64,000 nucleotides of DNA from Wagnerdoeblera sp046292685. Lineage in GTDB: Bacteria > Pseudomonadota > Alphaproteobacteria > Rhodobacterales > Rhodobacteraceae. Under the pieces are notes generated by a model. That model was not told the origin of the DNA. It searched no databases and saw only the letters and a program-made list of their open reading frames with translations. Numbering within the stretch: position 1 is the stretch's first letter; each line of letters starts with the position of its first letter. The stretch is from the NCBI RefSeq assembly GCF_046292685.1, contig NZ_JBKBQM010000004.1:34018-98017 (forward strand), read 5' to 3'. Positions 33,540 to 41,662 of the stretch are shown here, piece by piece. Both the position numbers and the translations under genes were made by a program.

Positions 33540-35426
33540 ATGCAGGACGAAACCGCAGACCCCGCCGATCAACCCGAAGATGCAGCAACAGGCCATGCCC
33601 TGATCGCGCGGCTGGTGCGCGGGCTCGACGGCTCGCCCGGGGTTTACCGCATGCTCAATGCGGCGAACGAGGTGCTGTATGTCGGCAAGGCGCGCAACCT
33701 CAAGGCACGGGTGTCGAACTATGCCCGGCCGTCGGGCCATTCCGGGCGCATCGCGCGCATGATCCACGAAACCGCGGCGATGATGTTCCTGACCACGCGC
33801 ACCGAGGTCGAGGCGCTGCTGCTGGAACAGAACCTCATCAAGCAGCTCAAGCCGCGCTACAACGTGCTGATGCGCGACGACAAGTCGTTCCCGAACATCC
33901 TGATCTCGGGCAACCACGACTTTCCGCAAATCGCCAAGCACCGCGGCAAGCGGTCGGCACCGGGGCATTACTACGGCCCCTTTGCCAGTGCCGGGGCGGT
34001 GAACCGCACGCTGAACCAGTTGCAGAAGGTCTTCCTGCTGCGCAGCTGTTCGGACACGGTGTTTTCCAGCCGCACGCGGCCGTGCCTGCTGCACCAGATC
34101 CGCCGCTGTTCGGCCCCCTGCACCGGCGAGATCGGCAAGGAGGATTACGCCGCGCTGGTGTCCGATGCGCAGCGCTTTCTCGAAGGCAAGACCACCCATG
34201 TGCAGGCCGAACTGGCCGCCCAGATGCAGGCCGCCGCCGAGGCGATGGAGTTCGAACGCGCCGCCGCCTTGCGCGACCGGATCCGGGCGCTGACGAACGT
34301 GCAGTCGGCGCAAGGCATCAACCCGCGCGGCGTGGCCGAGGCCGATGTGGTGGCCGTGCATCTCGAAGGCGGGCAGGCCTGCGTGCAGGTGTTCTTCATC
34401 CGCGCGCATCAAAGCTGGGGCAACCGCGATTTCTACCCGCGCACCGGGGCCGGGGCCGAGGAGCCGGAGATCCTCCAGGCCTTTCTCGCGCAGTTCTATG
34501 ACGACCGCGAACCGCCGCGGCTGATCCTGACCTCGCATCCGGTCGAAGACCCCGACCTCCTGGGTCAGCTGCTGTCGGACCGCGCCGGGCGCAAGGTCGA
34601 GCTGGCGCTTCCCCAGCGCGGCGAAAAGGCCGAGCTGGTGGAAAACGCCCTGCGCAACGCGCGCGAGGCGCTGGGGCGCCGGCTGGCCGAAACCACCGCG
34701 CAAGGCAAGCTGCTGGCCGGCCTGGCCGAGGTCTTCGCGCTGGAGGCCCCGCCGCGCCGGATCGAGGTTTACGACAACAGCCACATCATGGGCACCGATG
34801 CCGTGGGCGGCATGATCGTGGCCGGGCCCGAAGGCTTCCTGAAGGGCGAATATCGCAAGTTCAACATCAAGGGCACCGACCTGACCCCGGGCGACGATTT
34901 CGGCATGATGAAAGAGGTGCTGACCCGCCGGTTCGAACGCCTGCTGCGCGACGACCCCGACCGCGAAAGCGGCGCTTGGCCCGACCTGCTGCTGATCGAC
35001 GGCGGCGCCGGGCAGGTTTCGGCGGTGGCCGGCGTGCTGGCCGGGCTGGGGGTGGACGACGTGCCCTTCGTCGGGGTGGCCAAGGGCGTGGACCGCGACG
35101 CCGGCAAAGAGGAGTTCCACCGCCCCGGCCAGCCGCCGATGGCCCTGCCGCGCAACCACCCGGTGCTGTATTTCATCCAGCGTCTGCGCGACGAGGCGCA
35201 CCGCTTTGCCATCGGCGCACACCGGGCGAAACGCGCCAAGGCGGTGGGCGCAACGCCGCTGGACGAGATTCCGGGCGTGGGGGCCGCGCGCAAGCGGGCG
35301 TTGCTGGCGCATTTCGGCTCGGCCAAGGCGGTGTCGCGCGCCGGCCTGCCCGACCTGATGGCCGTGGACGGCATTTCCGAGGCGATGGCACGCACCATCC
35401 ACGATTTCTTTCACGATCGCGGGTAG
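33540..35426 (+). CDS. uvrC: excinuclease ABC subunit C
   Basis: 628 residues. GIY-YIG nuclease domain at the N terminus (SPGVYRMLNAANEVLYVGKARNLKARV), a UVR motif (AAAEAMEFERAAALRDRI, about 230-250), the RNase H-like endonuclease half (RIEVYDNSHIMGTDAVGGMIV; LLLIDGGAGQVSA) and a C-terminal helix-hairpin-helix (DEIPGVGAARKRALLAHFGS). It makes both incisions in nucleotide excision repair with UvrA and UvrB. The ATG at 33540 is chosen; an in-frame GTG at 33471 would add 23 unconserved residues and lies next to the DnaA box. Confidence 0.96.
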   Translation: MQDETADPADQPEDAATGHALIARLVRGLDGSPGVYRMLNAANEVLYVGKARNLKARVSNYARPSGHSGRIARMIHETAAMMFLTTRTEVEALLLEQNLIKQLKPRYNVLMRDDKSFPNILISGNHDFPQIAKHRGKRSAPGHYYGPFASAGAVNRTLNQLQKVFLLRSCSDTVFSSRTRPCLLHQIRRCSAPCTGEIGKEDYAALVSDAQRFLEGKTTHVQAELAAQMQAAAEAMEFERAAALRDRIRALTNVQSAQGINPRGVAEADVVAVHLEGGQACVQVFFIRAHQSWGNRDFYPRTGAGAEEPEILQAFLAQFYDDREPPRLILTSHPVEDPDLLGQLLSDRAGRKVELALPQRGEKAELVENALRNAREALGRRLAETTAQGKLLAGLAEVFALEAPPRRIEVYDNSHIMGTDAVGGMIVAGPEGFLKGEYRKFNIKGTDLTPGDDFGMMKEVLTRRFERLLRDDPDRESGAWPDLLLIDGGAGQVSAVAGVLAGLGVDDVPFVGVAKGVDRDAGKEEFHRPGQPPMALPRNHPVLYFIQRLRDEAHRFAIGAHRAKRAKAVGATPLDEIPGVGAARKRALLAHFGSAKAVSRAGLPDLMAVDGISEAMARTIHDFFHDRG

Positions 35427-35446
35427 CGGACCGGCGGGCAGGGGGC

Positions 35447-35517
35447 AGGGGGCGCTCGCGCCCCCTCTGGCCCGTGCCGGGCCATTCACCCCCGAGGATA
35501 TTTGGGTCAAGGTGAAA
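35447..35517 (+). repeat. dispersed element copy 3 (two hairpins plus core)
   Basis: Perfect 8-bp hairpin AGGGGGCG-CTCG-CGCCCCCT (35447-35466), a second stem GGCCC/GGGCC (about 35469-35483), then CCCCGAGGATATTTGGGTCA continuing AGGTGAAA to 35517. It lies 20 nt after the uvrC stop, in the convergent gap with the pseudouridine synthase gene, and probably serves as the terminator. Confidence 0.85.
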
Positions 35518-35527
35518 GGCGCCGCGG

Positions 35528-36199
35528 TCAGAACGGGCAGGGCGCGTTGAAGGTCTGCATCACTCCGGTGTCCGGGTGGCGAAAGCGCAGCGATTCGGCG
35601 TGCAGCATCAGGCGCGGATGCGCGCGCGCGGCGCCCGAGGCATAAAGCGGGTCGCCCAGGATCGGGTGCCCCAGTTCGGCCATGTGCACCCGCAGCTGAT
35701 GGCTGCGCCCGGTCAGCGGCATCAGCCGCACGCGCGTTTCACCCTCGCCGACCCGAACCACGCGCCAGTCGGTCTGCGCCGGGCGGCCGGTTTCGAAGTT
35801 CACGTGCTGGCGCGGCCGGTTCGGCCAATCCACGATCAGCGGCAGGTCGACGCGCCCCTGCCGCCCGGACATTTCGCCGGCAAGCCGGGCGATGTAGGTC
35901 TTCTTGATCGTGCGCGCTTCGAACTGCTTGCCCAGGGCGCCCTGCGCAGCCCGGGTGCGGGCAAAGACCATGACGCCCGAGGTGTCGAGATCGAGCCGGT
36001 GCACCAGCAGAACATCCGGCCAGACGGCGCGCAACCGTGCAATCAGGCAATCGGCGCGGTCCGCGCCCCGGCCCGGCACCGACAGCAGGCCGGCCGGCTT
36101 GTCCACCACCAGGATCGAGTCGTCGGCGTGCAGCACCCGCAGCGGCACGTCCGGGGGGGCATAGACAAAGCCCGGCTCGTTCTCCTCGGCACCCTGCAT
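35528..36199 (-). CDS. RluA-family pseudouridine synthase
   Basis: 223 residues, a compact RluA-type enzyme without an S4 domain. The catalytic Asp70 is in VHRLDLDTSGVMVFA; KPAGLLSVPG and the C-terminal LTGRSHQLRVHMAELGHPILGDPLY are also typical. It isomerises uridine in rRNA and/or tRNA (RluA itself modifies 23S U746 and tRNA U32); the exact target is not shown. The ATG at 36199 is preceded at 2 nt by AAGGTGA from a dispersed element; a GTG at 36205 would lie inside that element. Confidence 0.9.
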   Translation of the reverse strand: MQGAEENEPGFVYAPPDVPLRVLHADDSILVVDKPAGLLSVPGRGADRADCLIARLRAVWPDVLLVHRLDLDTSGVMVFARTRAAQGALGKQFEARTIKKTYIARLAGEMSGRQGRVDLPLIVDWPNRPRQHVNFETGRPAQTDWRVVRVGEGETRVRLMPLTGRSHQLRVHMAELGHPILGDPLYASGAARAHPRLMLHAESLRFRHPDTGVMQTFNAPCPF

Positions 36200-36200
36200 C

Positions 36201-36231
36201 TTCACCTTGCCCCAAATATCCCCGCCGGAGG
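36201..36231 (-). repeat. dispersed element copy 4 (short form)
   Basis: Minus strand: CCTCCGGCGGGGATATTTGG then GGCAAGGTGAA, nearly identical to copy 1 at 9996. Its end touches the start of the pseudouridine synthase gene, so its AAGGTGA may act as, or replace, the ribosome site. Confidence 0.85.
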
Positions 36232-36266
36232 CGCAGGCCGGCCGCCCCGTGCTGCGCGCGGGCGTT

Positions 36267-37160
36267 TCACACCACCCGATGCCCGGCCGCCAGCAGCCGC
36301 CGCCGCAGTTCGGCGATGTGATCGGGCCCCACCTCGCAGCAGCCGCCGACGATACTGGCGCCCATGCCGACCCAGGCCATCGCCATGTCGGCGTAGCGCG
36401 CAGGGGTCAGGTCGTGGCGGTGTTCCAGCGTGTCGACGGTGGGGGCATCGGTCTTGAACGCCTCGGAGATATGGGTGAAGCCATTGGCATAGGCGCCGAA
36501 CGGCAGCCCGAGGTCGCGCAAGGCCGCAAGCGCGGCCGGCATCGCCTCGGGGACCGAGCAGTTGGCCAGCACCGCCGCCGGCCGATAGCGTGCGACCAGC
36601 GGGGCCAGCGCCGCCACCGGCTCGCCCGAGCGCAGGCGGCTGCCGTCGGCATCGTCCACGGTGACCGACAGCCAGACCGGGCGGCCCTGGCCTTGCGCGC
36701 CTGCCAGCGCGCCTTCGGCCTGTTGCACCGAGCTCATGGTCTCGGCCAGGAACAGATCCACGCCCGGCGCCAGCAAGGCGCAGATCTCGGCGTATTTCGG
36801 GGCGGCCTCGGCCACCGGAGGGCAGGTTTCGGGCCGGTAGGAGGCCACCAGCGGCCCCAGCGACCCGGCGATGCGTCCCGCGCCGTGGGCGGCGCGTGCG
36901 GCCTGCGCCTCGGCCAGGGCGGCAGCGTGCAGCCGGGCGAATTCATGGTCCAGCCCGAAGCGTTCCAGCCGGTCGTGGTGGATGGCATAGGTGTTGGTGG
37001 TGGCCACCGTGGCCCCGGCGGCGAAATAGTCGGCGTGAATCGCCTGCACGAGACCGGGGTGGTCCATCATCACCCGCGTGGCCCACAGCGGCGTGGGGGC
37101 CTGCCCCGACCGCCGCACCAGTTCCTGCCCCATCCCGCCGTCCAGCAAGGTGATGTCCAT
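36267..37160 (-). CDS. homocysteine S-methyltransferase family protein
   Basis: 297 residues. Pfam-type homocysteine methyltransferase with the zinc-binding cysteines Cys201 in VLANCSVPE and Cys274-Cys275 in VGGCCEVGPDHI. N-terminal LLDGGMGQELVRR is conserved. It resembles MmuM/YagD enzymes that transfer a methyl group from S-methylmethionine or S-adenosylmethionine to homocysteine. There is no cobalamin domain. The gene begins directly after the LysE-family stop (1 nt), so the two form an operon and both may deal with methylated or sulfur amino acids. Confidence 0.9.
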   Translation of the reverse strand: MDITLLDGGMGQELVRRSGQAPTPLWATRVMMDHPGLVQAIHADYFAAGATVATTNTYAIHHDRLERFGLDHEFARLHAAALAEAQAARAAHGAGRIAGSLGPLVASYRPETCPPVAEAAPKYAEICALLAPGVDLFLAETMSSVQQAEGALAGAQGQGRPVWLSVTVDDADGSRLRSGEPVAALAPLVARYRPAAVLANCSVPEAMPAALAALRDLGLPFGAYANGFTHISEAFKTDAPTVDTLEHRHDLTPARYADMAMAWVGMGASIVGGCCEVGPDHIAELRRRLLAAGHRVV

Positions 37161-37784
37161 TCAGCCCTCCGTCGCAAGGCGGAGCGCGAGCCCGGCGAAC
37201 AGCACCGCCGCCAGCCGGTTGACGACCCCCATCCGCCGCGCCAGCGCCTGCCCGGCGAAACCGGCGGCGGCACCGTAGCCCATGGTCACCAGCGTGCCGG
37301 TCAAGGCGAACACCAGCCCCAAGGCCACGATCTGCTGCCATACCGGCGGCCCGCCCGCCACCACGAACTGCGGCAGGAAGGCCAGCACGAACAGCACCGG
37401 CTTGGGGTTGAGCATGTTGGTCAGCAACCCCTTGCGCCAGGCGCGCCACAGGCTCGCATGCCCCTTCGCCGGGCCCGCGGGGCCGGCGCGCCACGCCTTC
37501 CACGCGAGCCACACCAGATAGGCCGCCCCCGCCCAGCGCAGGGCGTCCACCGCCTGGGGGTGTGCTGCGATCAGCGCCGAAACCCCGGCCGCGGCCAGCC
37601 CCACATGCCACAGCACGCCGGTGCCGGCACCGAACCCGGCCGCCGCCCCGGCGCGCGGCCCGCCCTGGATGCCGCAAGCCGTGGCCAGCACCATGTCGGC
37701 CCCGGGGGCAAAGTTCACCACCAGCCCGCCGACCAGAAAGGCCGCGAACTGTTCGGGCGACAGAAAGGCCAGCGCGTCGATCAT
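37161..37784 (-). CDS. LysE/RhtB-family amino acid exporter
   Basis: 207 residues with five to six hydrophobic segments. The N-terminal GGLVVNFAPGADMVLATACGIQGGPRAG and the central NMLNPKPVLFVLAFLPQFV are the LysE/RhtB signatures. It exports amino acids such as threonine, homoserine or leucine; substrate unknown. Directly upstream of the homocysteine methyltransferase gene. Confidence 0.9.
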   Translation of the reverse strand: MIDALAFLSPEQFAAFLVGGLVVNFAPGADMVLATACGIQGGPRAGAAAGFGAGTGVLWHVGLAAAGVSALIAAHPQAVDALRWAGAAYLVWLAWKAWRAGPAGPAKGHASLWRAWRKGLLTNMLNPKPVLFVLAFLPQFVVAGGPPVWQQIVALGLVFALTGTLVTMGYGAAAGFAGQALARRMGVVNRLAAVLFAGLALRLATEG

Positions 37785-37866
37785 GGCGGGGCTCCGGTGC
37801 GTCGGCGCCAGTGATCGGCGCGCAAGGGGCCAAGGTCAAGGGGCCTTGCGCGCGCCGGCGCCCCGG

Positions 37867-40488
37867 TCACGCCGGTTCGATCCGCACCTGCGCCCGTTCG
37901 CCGCCCAGGGCGGCAAAGGCGCGCTGGCGGCAGGTCAGCACCAGGATCTGCTGGTCGCGGGCGGTGCGGTGCAGCGCATCGAACATCGCCTCGATCCGGT
38001 CGTCGTCCGAATGCACCAGCGCGTCGTCCAGGATGACCGGAACCGGGCGGCCCGCCGCCGCGAACAGCCGGGCAAAGGCCAGCCGCGTCAGGATCGCCAC
38101 CTGTTCGCGCGTGCCGCCCGACAGGATCTCCATCGCCTCGGCCTGGCCGTTGCGGGTCAGCGTGGCGGGCAGCAGGTTGGCATCGTCGAGCCCGAGGCGC
38201 GCACCGGGGTGCAGGATGGCCAGCAAGGGTTGCAATTCGCGCAGCACCGGCGCGAAATAGGCATCGCGCGCGCGGGTGCGCGCCTCGTCCAGCGCAAGGC
38301 GCAGGCGGTTCAGGGCGCGGACCTCGGCGTCATAACGCGCGGCGCGGGCCTCGGCCTCGGCCCGCGCCTCGCTCAGCGCCGAAAGCCTCTCCTCCAGCCC
38401 TTCCTCGGCCAGGGCGGCAATGGTGGCGTTCAGCGAGGCGAGGTCTTCGCGCGCGCGCTGTTCGGCGCTGCGGGCCTGTTCCACCGCGCCTTTCGCCCGG
38501 GCAAGCCGCGCCGCGCAGGTGGCAAGGTCGGGGGCCGCGGCGCGCAGCGTTGCCAGCGCCGTTTCGGCCTGGGCCGCCGTTTCGGCCAGCGCGGGGGCGA
38601 GGGGCGCCAGTTCGGCGATGCGCGCGGCCAGGGCCTCGGCGCTGCCGGCTTCGGCCTCGGTCGCGGCCAGTTGGCGGGCGGCGCTGCTGCGCTCGGCCTC
38701 GGCGGCGGCGCGGATCTCGCCGGCCTGGGCGGCCAGGGCCTGCGCGGCGCGCGCTTCGGCGCGGGCGGCATGCTCGGCCGCCTCGGCCGCGGCCAGGGCG
38801 GCGGTCAAGGCGGCGGGGTCTTCGGCGGTATCGGGGGCATCGGCCGCCTCGGCCAGGGCCCGGGCCAGCGCGGCGCGCAGGTCCTCCAGGCCTTCGGGGG
38901 CAACCTCGGCCAGCAGGGCTGCGGCCTGCTGCGCCTCGGTCTCCAGCCGCACCGCCTCGGCCCAGCGGGCGCGGGCGGCGGCCAGGCTTTCGGCCTGCGC
39001 CTCGGCCAGCACGCGGGCCAGGGCCGCGCCCGCCTGGGCGACGGCATCGCTGCTGCGGGCGCTGCCCGGGTCGATGCGCAGGGTGCCGAAGCCGGGCAAT
39101 ACCAGCTCGGCCGCCGACAGGATCGGCACCGGACCCGGGGGCAGCGGCGCGCCGTCCAGCTGGGCCGGGGCACCGTCGGGCCGCGCCTCGACCGTGACGG
39201 CCTGCGCCTCGGCCCGCGCGCGGGCGAGGTCCAGCGCGGCTTGCGCCTTTTCGGCCGCGTCCAGCAACCGCGCCGTCACCGCGATGCGGGCGCGTTGCGC
39301 GCGGGCCTGATCCAGCGCGGATTGCAACCCGTTCGCACGCTCGAGGCGGCGCTGCAGCGCGGCCGCCTGGTCGCGGGCCAGACGCGCCGTCTGCGCGCGG
39401 GCGGCCAGCTGCAACCGCTGGCGCAGCGCGCCGGTCTGCTGCGCCAGCGCCTCGGCGCGCGCGGCGGCGGCACCGTCGCGCCGGGCCAGGTCTTCGGCCC
39501 GGGCGCGGGCCTCGGCGGCGGTCGCCTCGGCCCGGCTGGCGGCGGTGCGGGCCTGATCCAGCCGGCGGGCAAGGCTCTCGGCCGCGGCCATGTCCTGCTG
39601 CAGGCGCTGATGGTCCAGCCGCGCCAGCCGCAAGGCCGCTTCGGCCTGTGCCACCGATGCCTGATGCGCCTCGGCGGCCTGATGGGCGGCGGTCGCCTCG
39701 GCCAGGGCCTGCGCCCGGGCGGCGGCATCGGCCGGGTCGGCCAGCCGGGCCAGGTTGCGCGCCACCTCGGCCCGGCGGGCAAGGTCGCCCGACAGCCGGT
39801 CCACCCGCGGGCGCAAGGCGGCCTCCTCGGCGGCCAGGGCTGCGGCCTCGTCCAGCGCGCGGGCCCATTCGCCGCCGGCCTTTGGGCGCAAGGTGCCAGT
39901 GGCCAGCCGCGCCAGCGCCTCGGACACGCGGTCCAGCACCGCATCCATCCGCCGCCCGCCGGTCATCATGTCGATCTCGCCGGCCACCGACGACAGCAGG
40001 TCGCGCCGCGCCAGCAGCCCGCGTTCGCGCAGCCGCCGTTCGTCGGTGCTGTTGCCTTCGGGCTCCAGCCCCAGCAGGCCCTGCCGCACCCAGAGCAGGC
40101 CCGAGGGCCCCGCCAGCCCGCCGCCGGACAGCGCATCGACCCAGGCTTCGGCCTCGTCGGCCTGGGCGATCAGCCGGCCGCCGGCGTCGGTGACGCGGGC
40201 CTGCGGGCGCTGCATCCAGCGTTTGGCAATGCGAAAGCGGCCTTCGGGCAGCTCGACCTCGACCATCACTTCGGGGGCGCCGCCGGCATGGGGTTGCAGC
40301 GCCTTGATGGCGGCGTTCCGGCTGCCGTGGCGTTCGAAGAACAGCGCGTGCAGCGCGTCGAAAAAGGTGGATTTGCCGAACTCGTTGGGTTCGGACAGCA
40401 CGGTGATGCCGTCGCCGATGCCGGCAAGGCTGGCCCGCTGTTCGGCAAAGCGGCGCACATTGACCAGTTCGATCGCGCGCAGCTTCAT
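37867..40488 (-). CDS. SbcC/YhaN-like SMC-type ATPase
   Basis: 873 residues. N-terminal ABC half with Walker A SEPNEFGKSTFFDALHALF (about 30-48), a long Ala/Glu/Arg-rich coiled coil (about 200-760), and a C-terminal half with signature EILSGGTREQVAILTRLAFARLF and Walker B VPVILDDALVHSDDDRIEA. No CxxC zinc hook is present in the middle of the coil, which points to the YhaN type rather than Rad50/SbcC. It overlaps the phosphoesterase gene by 4 nt, so the two form a SbcCD-like complex acting on DNA ends or structures. Confidence 0.88.
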   Translation of the reverse strand: MKLRAIELVNVRRFAEQRASLAGIGDGITVLSEPNEFGKSTFFDALHALFFERHGSRNAAIKALQPHAGGAPEVMVEVELPEGRFRIAKRWMQRPQARVTDAGGRLIAQADEAEAWVDALSGGGLAGPSGLLWVRQGLLGLEPEGNSTDERRLRERGLLARRDLLSSVAGEIDMMTGGRRMDAVLDRVSEALARLATGTLRPKAGGEWARALDEAAALAAEEAALRPRVDRLSGDLARRAEVARNLARLADPADAAARAQALAEATAAHQAAEAHQASVAQAEAALRLARLDHQRLQQDMAAAESLARRLDQARTAASRAEATAAEARARAEDLARRDGAAAARAEALAQQTGALRQRLQLAARAQTARLARDQAAALQRRLERANGLQSALDQARAQRARIAVTARLLDAAEKAQAALDLARARAEAQAVTVEARPDGAPAQLDGAPLPPGPVPILSAAELVLPGFGTLRIDPGSARSSDAVAQAGAALARVLAEAQAESLAAARARWAEAVRLETEAQQAAALLAEVAPEGLEDLRAALARALAEAADAPDTAEDPAALTAALAAAEAAEHAARAEARAAQALAAQAGEIRAAAEAERSSAARQLAATEAEAGSAEALAARIAELAPLAPALAETAAQAETALATLRAAAPDLATCAARLARAKGAVEQARSAEQRAREDLASLNATIAALAEEGLEERLSALSEARAEAEARAARYDAEVRALNRLRLALDEARTRARDAYFAPVLRELQPLLAILHPGARLGLDDANLLPATLTRNGQAEAMEILSGGTREQVAILTRLAFARLFAAAGRPVPVILDDALVHSDDDRIEAMFDALHRTARDQQILVLTCRQRAFAALGGERAQVRIEPA

Positions 40489-41597
40489 GCCTGCACCTCT
40501 TGCGCCAGGGCATAAAGCCGCGCCAGCGCCGCTGCGGCGGTGTTGCGTTCGGCCGCGGCCAGCGCGGGGTTGCCGGCCTCGGCCAGCAGCGCCTCGGCCG
40601 CCTGCCGCAAGGCGCCGGCGCGGTCGATCCGGTCCAGGTCGTCGGGCTGCGCCTCGACCGCAAGCGCCGAAAGGTCGGCGGCGAACCAGCCGAAATCGGG
40701 GGCGCGGGCGGCAAGGGCGGCCTCCAGCGCGGCCCGGTCGGCCAAGGGCAGCCGCCCGGTGACGCCCAGGCGGATCAGATGGTCGCGGGCGCGGGTCTGC
40801 GGCAGCAGCGCGGCAAGGCGCGCCGGCGCATCGTCGCCGGGCAGCAGGTCCAGCACCGGGCGGCGCCAGCGGAACTGCGCGGTTTCCACCGGCGTCACCT
40901 GCGGCGCGCCCTCCAGCGCCACCAGCAGCGCCGCCCCGGGGGCGTCGTGCTTGAACCCGTCGGGCTCCGGCGTGCCGGAATACCAGGTGGCGGGCCCGAC
41001 CTGCATCTGCCCGTGCCAGTCGCCCAGGGCAAGGTAATCCAGCCCCGAGCGGGCGGCGCGGTCGGGCGGGATGATGCCGGTGGCGCCTTCCTCGCCGGAA
41101 AAGTCGGTGATTGCGCCGTGCCCCAGCCCGATGCGCCGCGCGCCGGCGGGGGTGGCGGCGTCCATCGCCTCGGTCAGGTCGCGGCCGGGGCGGCGCTGCG
41201 TGCATGGCGCCGGCAGCAGCCAGACGCCGGGCGCCAGTTCCACCGGCGCCGGCGTGGTCAGCGCGCGCAGGTTGGCCGGCCCGTCGGCGGCGATGCGGCG
41301 CCACAGTTCCGAGGCCGCGAGGCTGTCGTGGTTGCCGGGCAGCAGAACCCAGGTCAGGTCCGCCTCCTCGCCCATCGCGCGCAGCGCCTGGCGCAGCGTG
41401 TCGGGCGCCGGGGTTTCGGCATCGAAGGTGTCGCCGGCCAGCAGCACCACCCCGGCGCCGCCGGCCCGGGCCGCGGCGGCCAACCGGGCGATGGCGCCGT
41501 GGCGCGCCTCGCGCAGGCGGTGGCGGATCGTCTCGGGGTAGCCGCCGAAGGGCCGGCCCAGATGCAGGTCGGAGCTGTGCAGAAAGCGAAAGGTCAT
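40485..41597 (-). CDS. SbcD-like metallophosphoesterase (DNA repair nuclease)
   Basis: 370 residues. The calcineurin-like motifs are complete: SSDLHLG (DxH), LLAGDTFDAE (GDxxD), LLPGNHDSL (GNHD), GLGHG and ALGDWHGQM (GxH). This fold with a C-terminal capping region matches SbcD/Mre11-like exonucleases (YhaO type). It is translationally coupled to the SMC-like ATPase that follows. Confidence 0.9.
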   Translation of the reverse strand: MTFRFLHSSDLHLGRPFGGYPETIRHRLREARHGAIARLAAAARAGGAGVVLLAGDTFDAETPAPDTLRQALRAMGEEADLTWVLLPGNHDSLAASELWRRIAADGPANLRALTTPAPVELAPGVWLLPAPCTQRRPGRDLTEAMDAATPAGARRIGLGHGAITDFSGEEGATGIIPPDRAARSGLDYLALGDWHGQMQVGPATWYSGTPEPDGFKHDAPGAALLVALEGAPQVTPVETAQFRWRRPVLDLLPGDDAPARLAALLPQTRARDHLIRLGVTGRLPLADRAALEAALAARAPDFGWFAADLSALAVEAQPDDLDRIDRAGALRQAAEALLAEAGNPALAAAERNTAAAALARLYALAQEVQA

Positions 41598-41662
41598 GCG
41601 GCGGGTCCAGGGGCACGAGAGGGCGCGGGCACCGCCCAGCCTTGCCCGGATTCGCCGCCGCT

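Noticed and set aside
33290..33541. 83-residue minus-strand frame upstream of uvrC
   Set aside because: No ribosome site and no family features; it spans the hairpin and DnaA box, so it is more likely non-coding.
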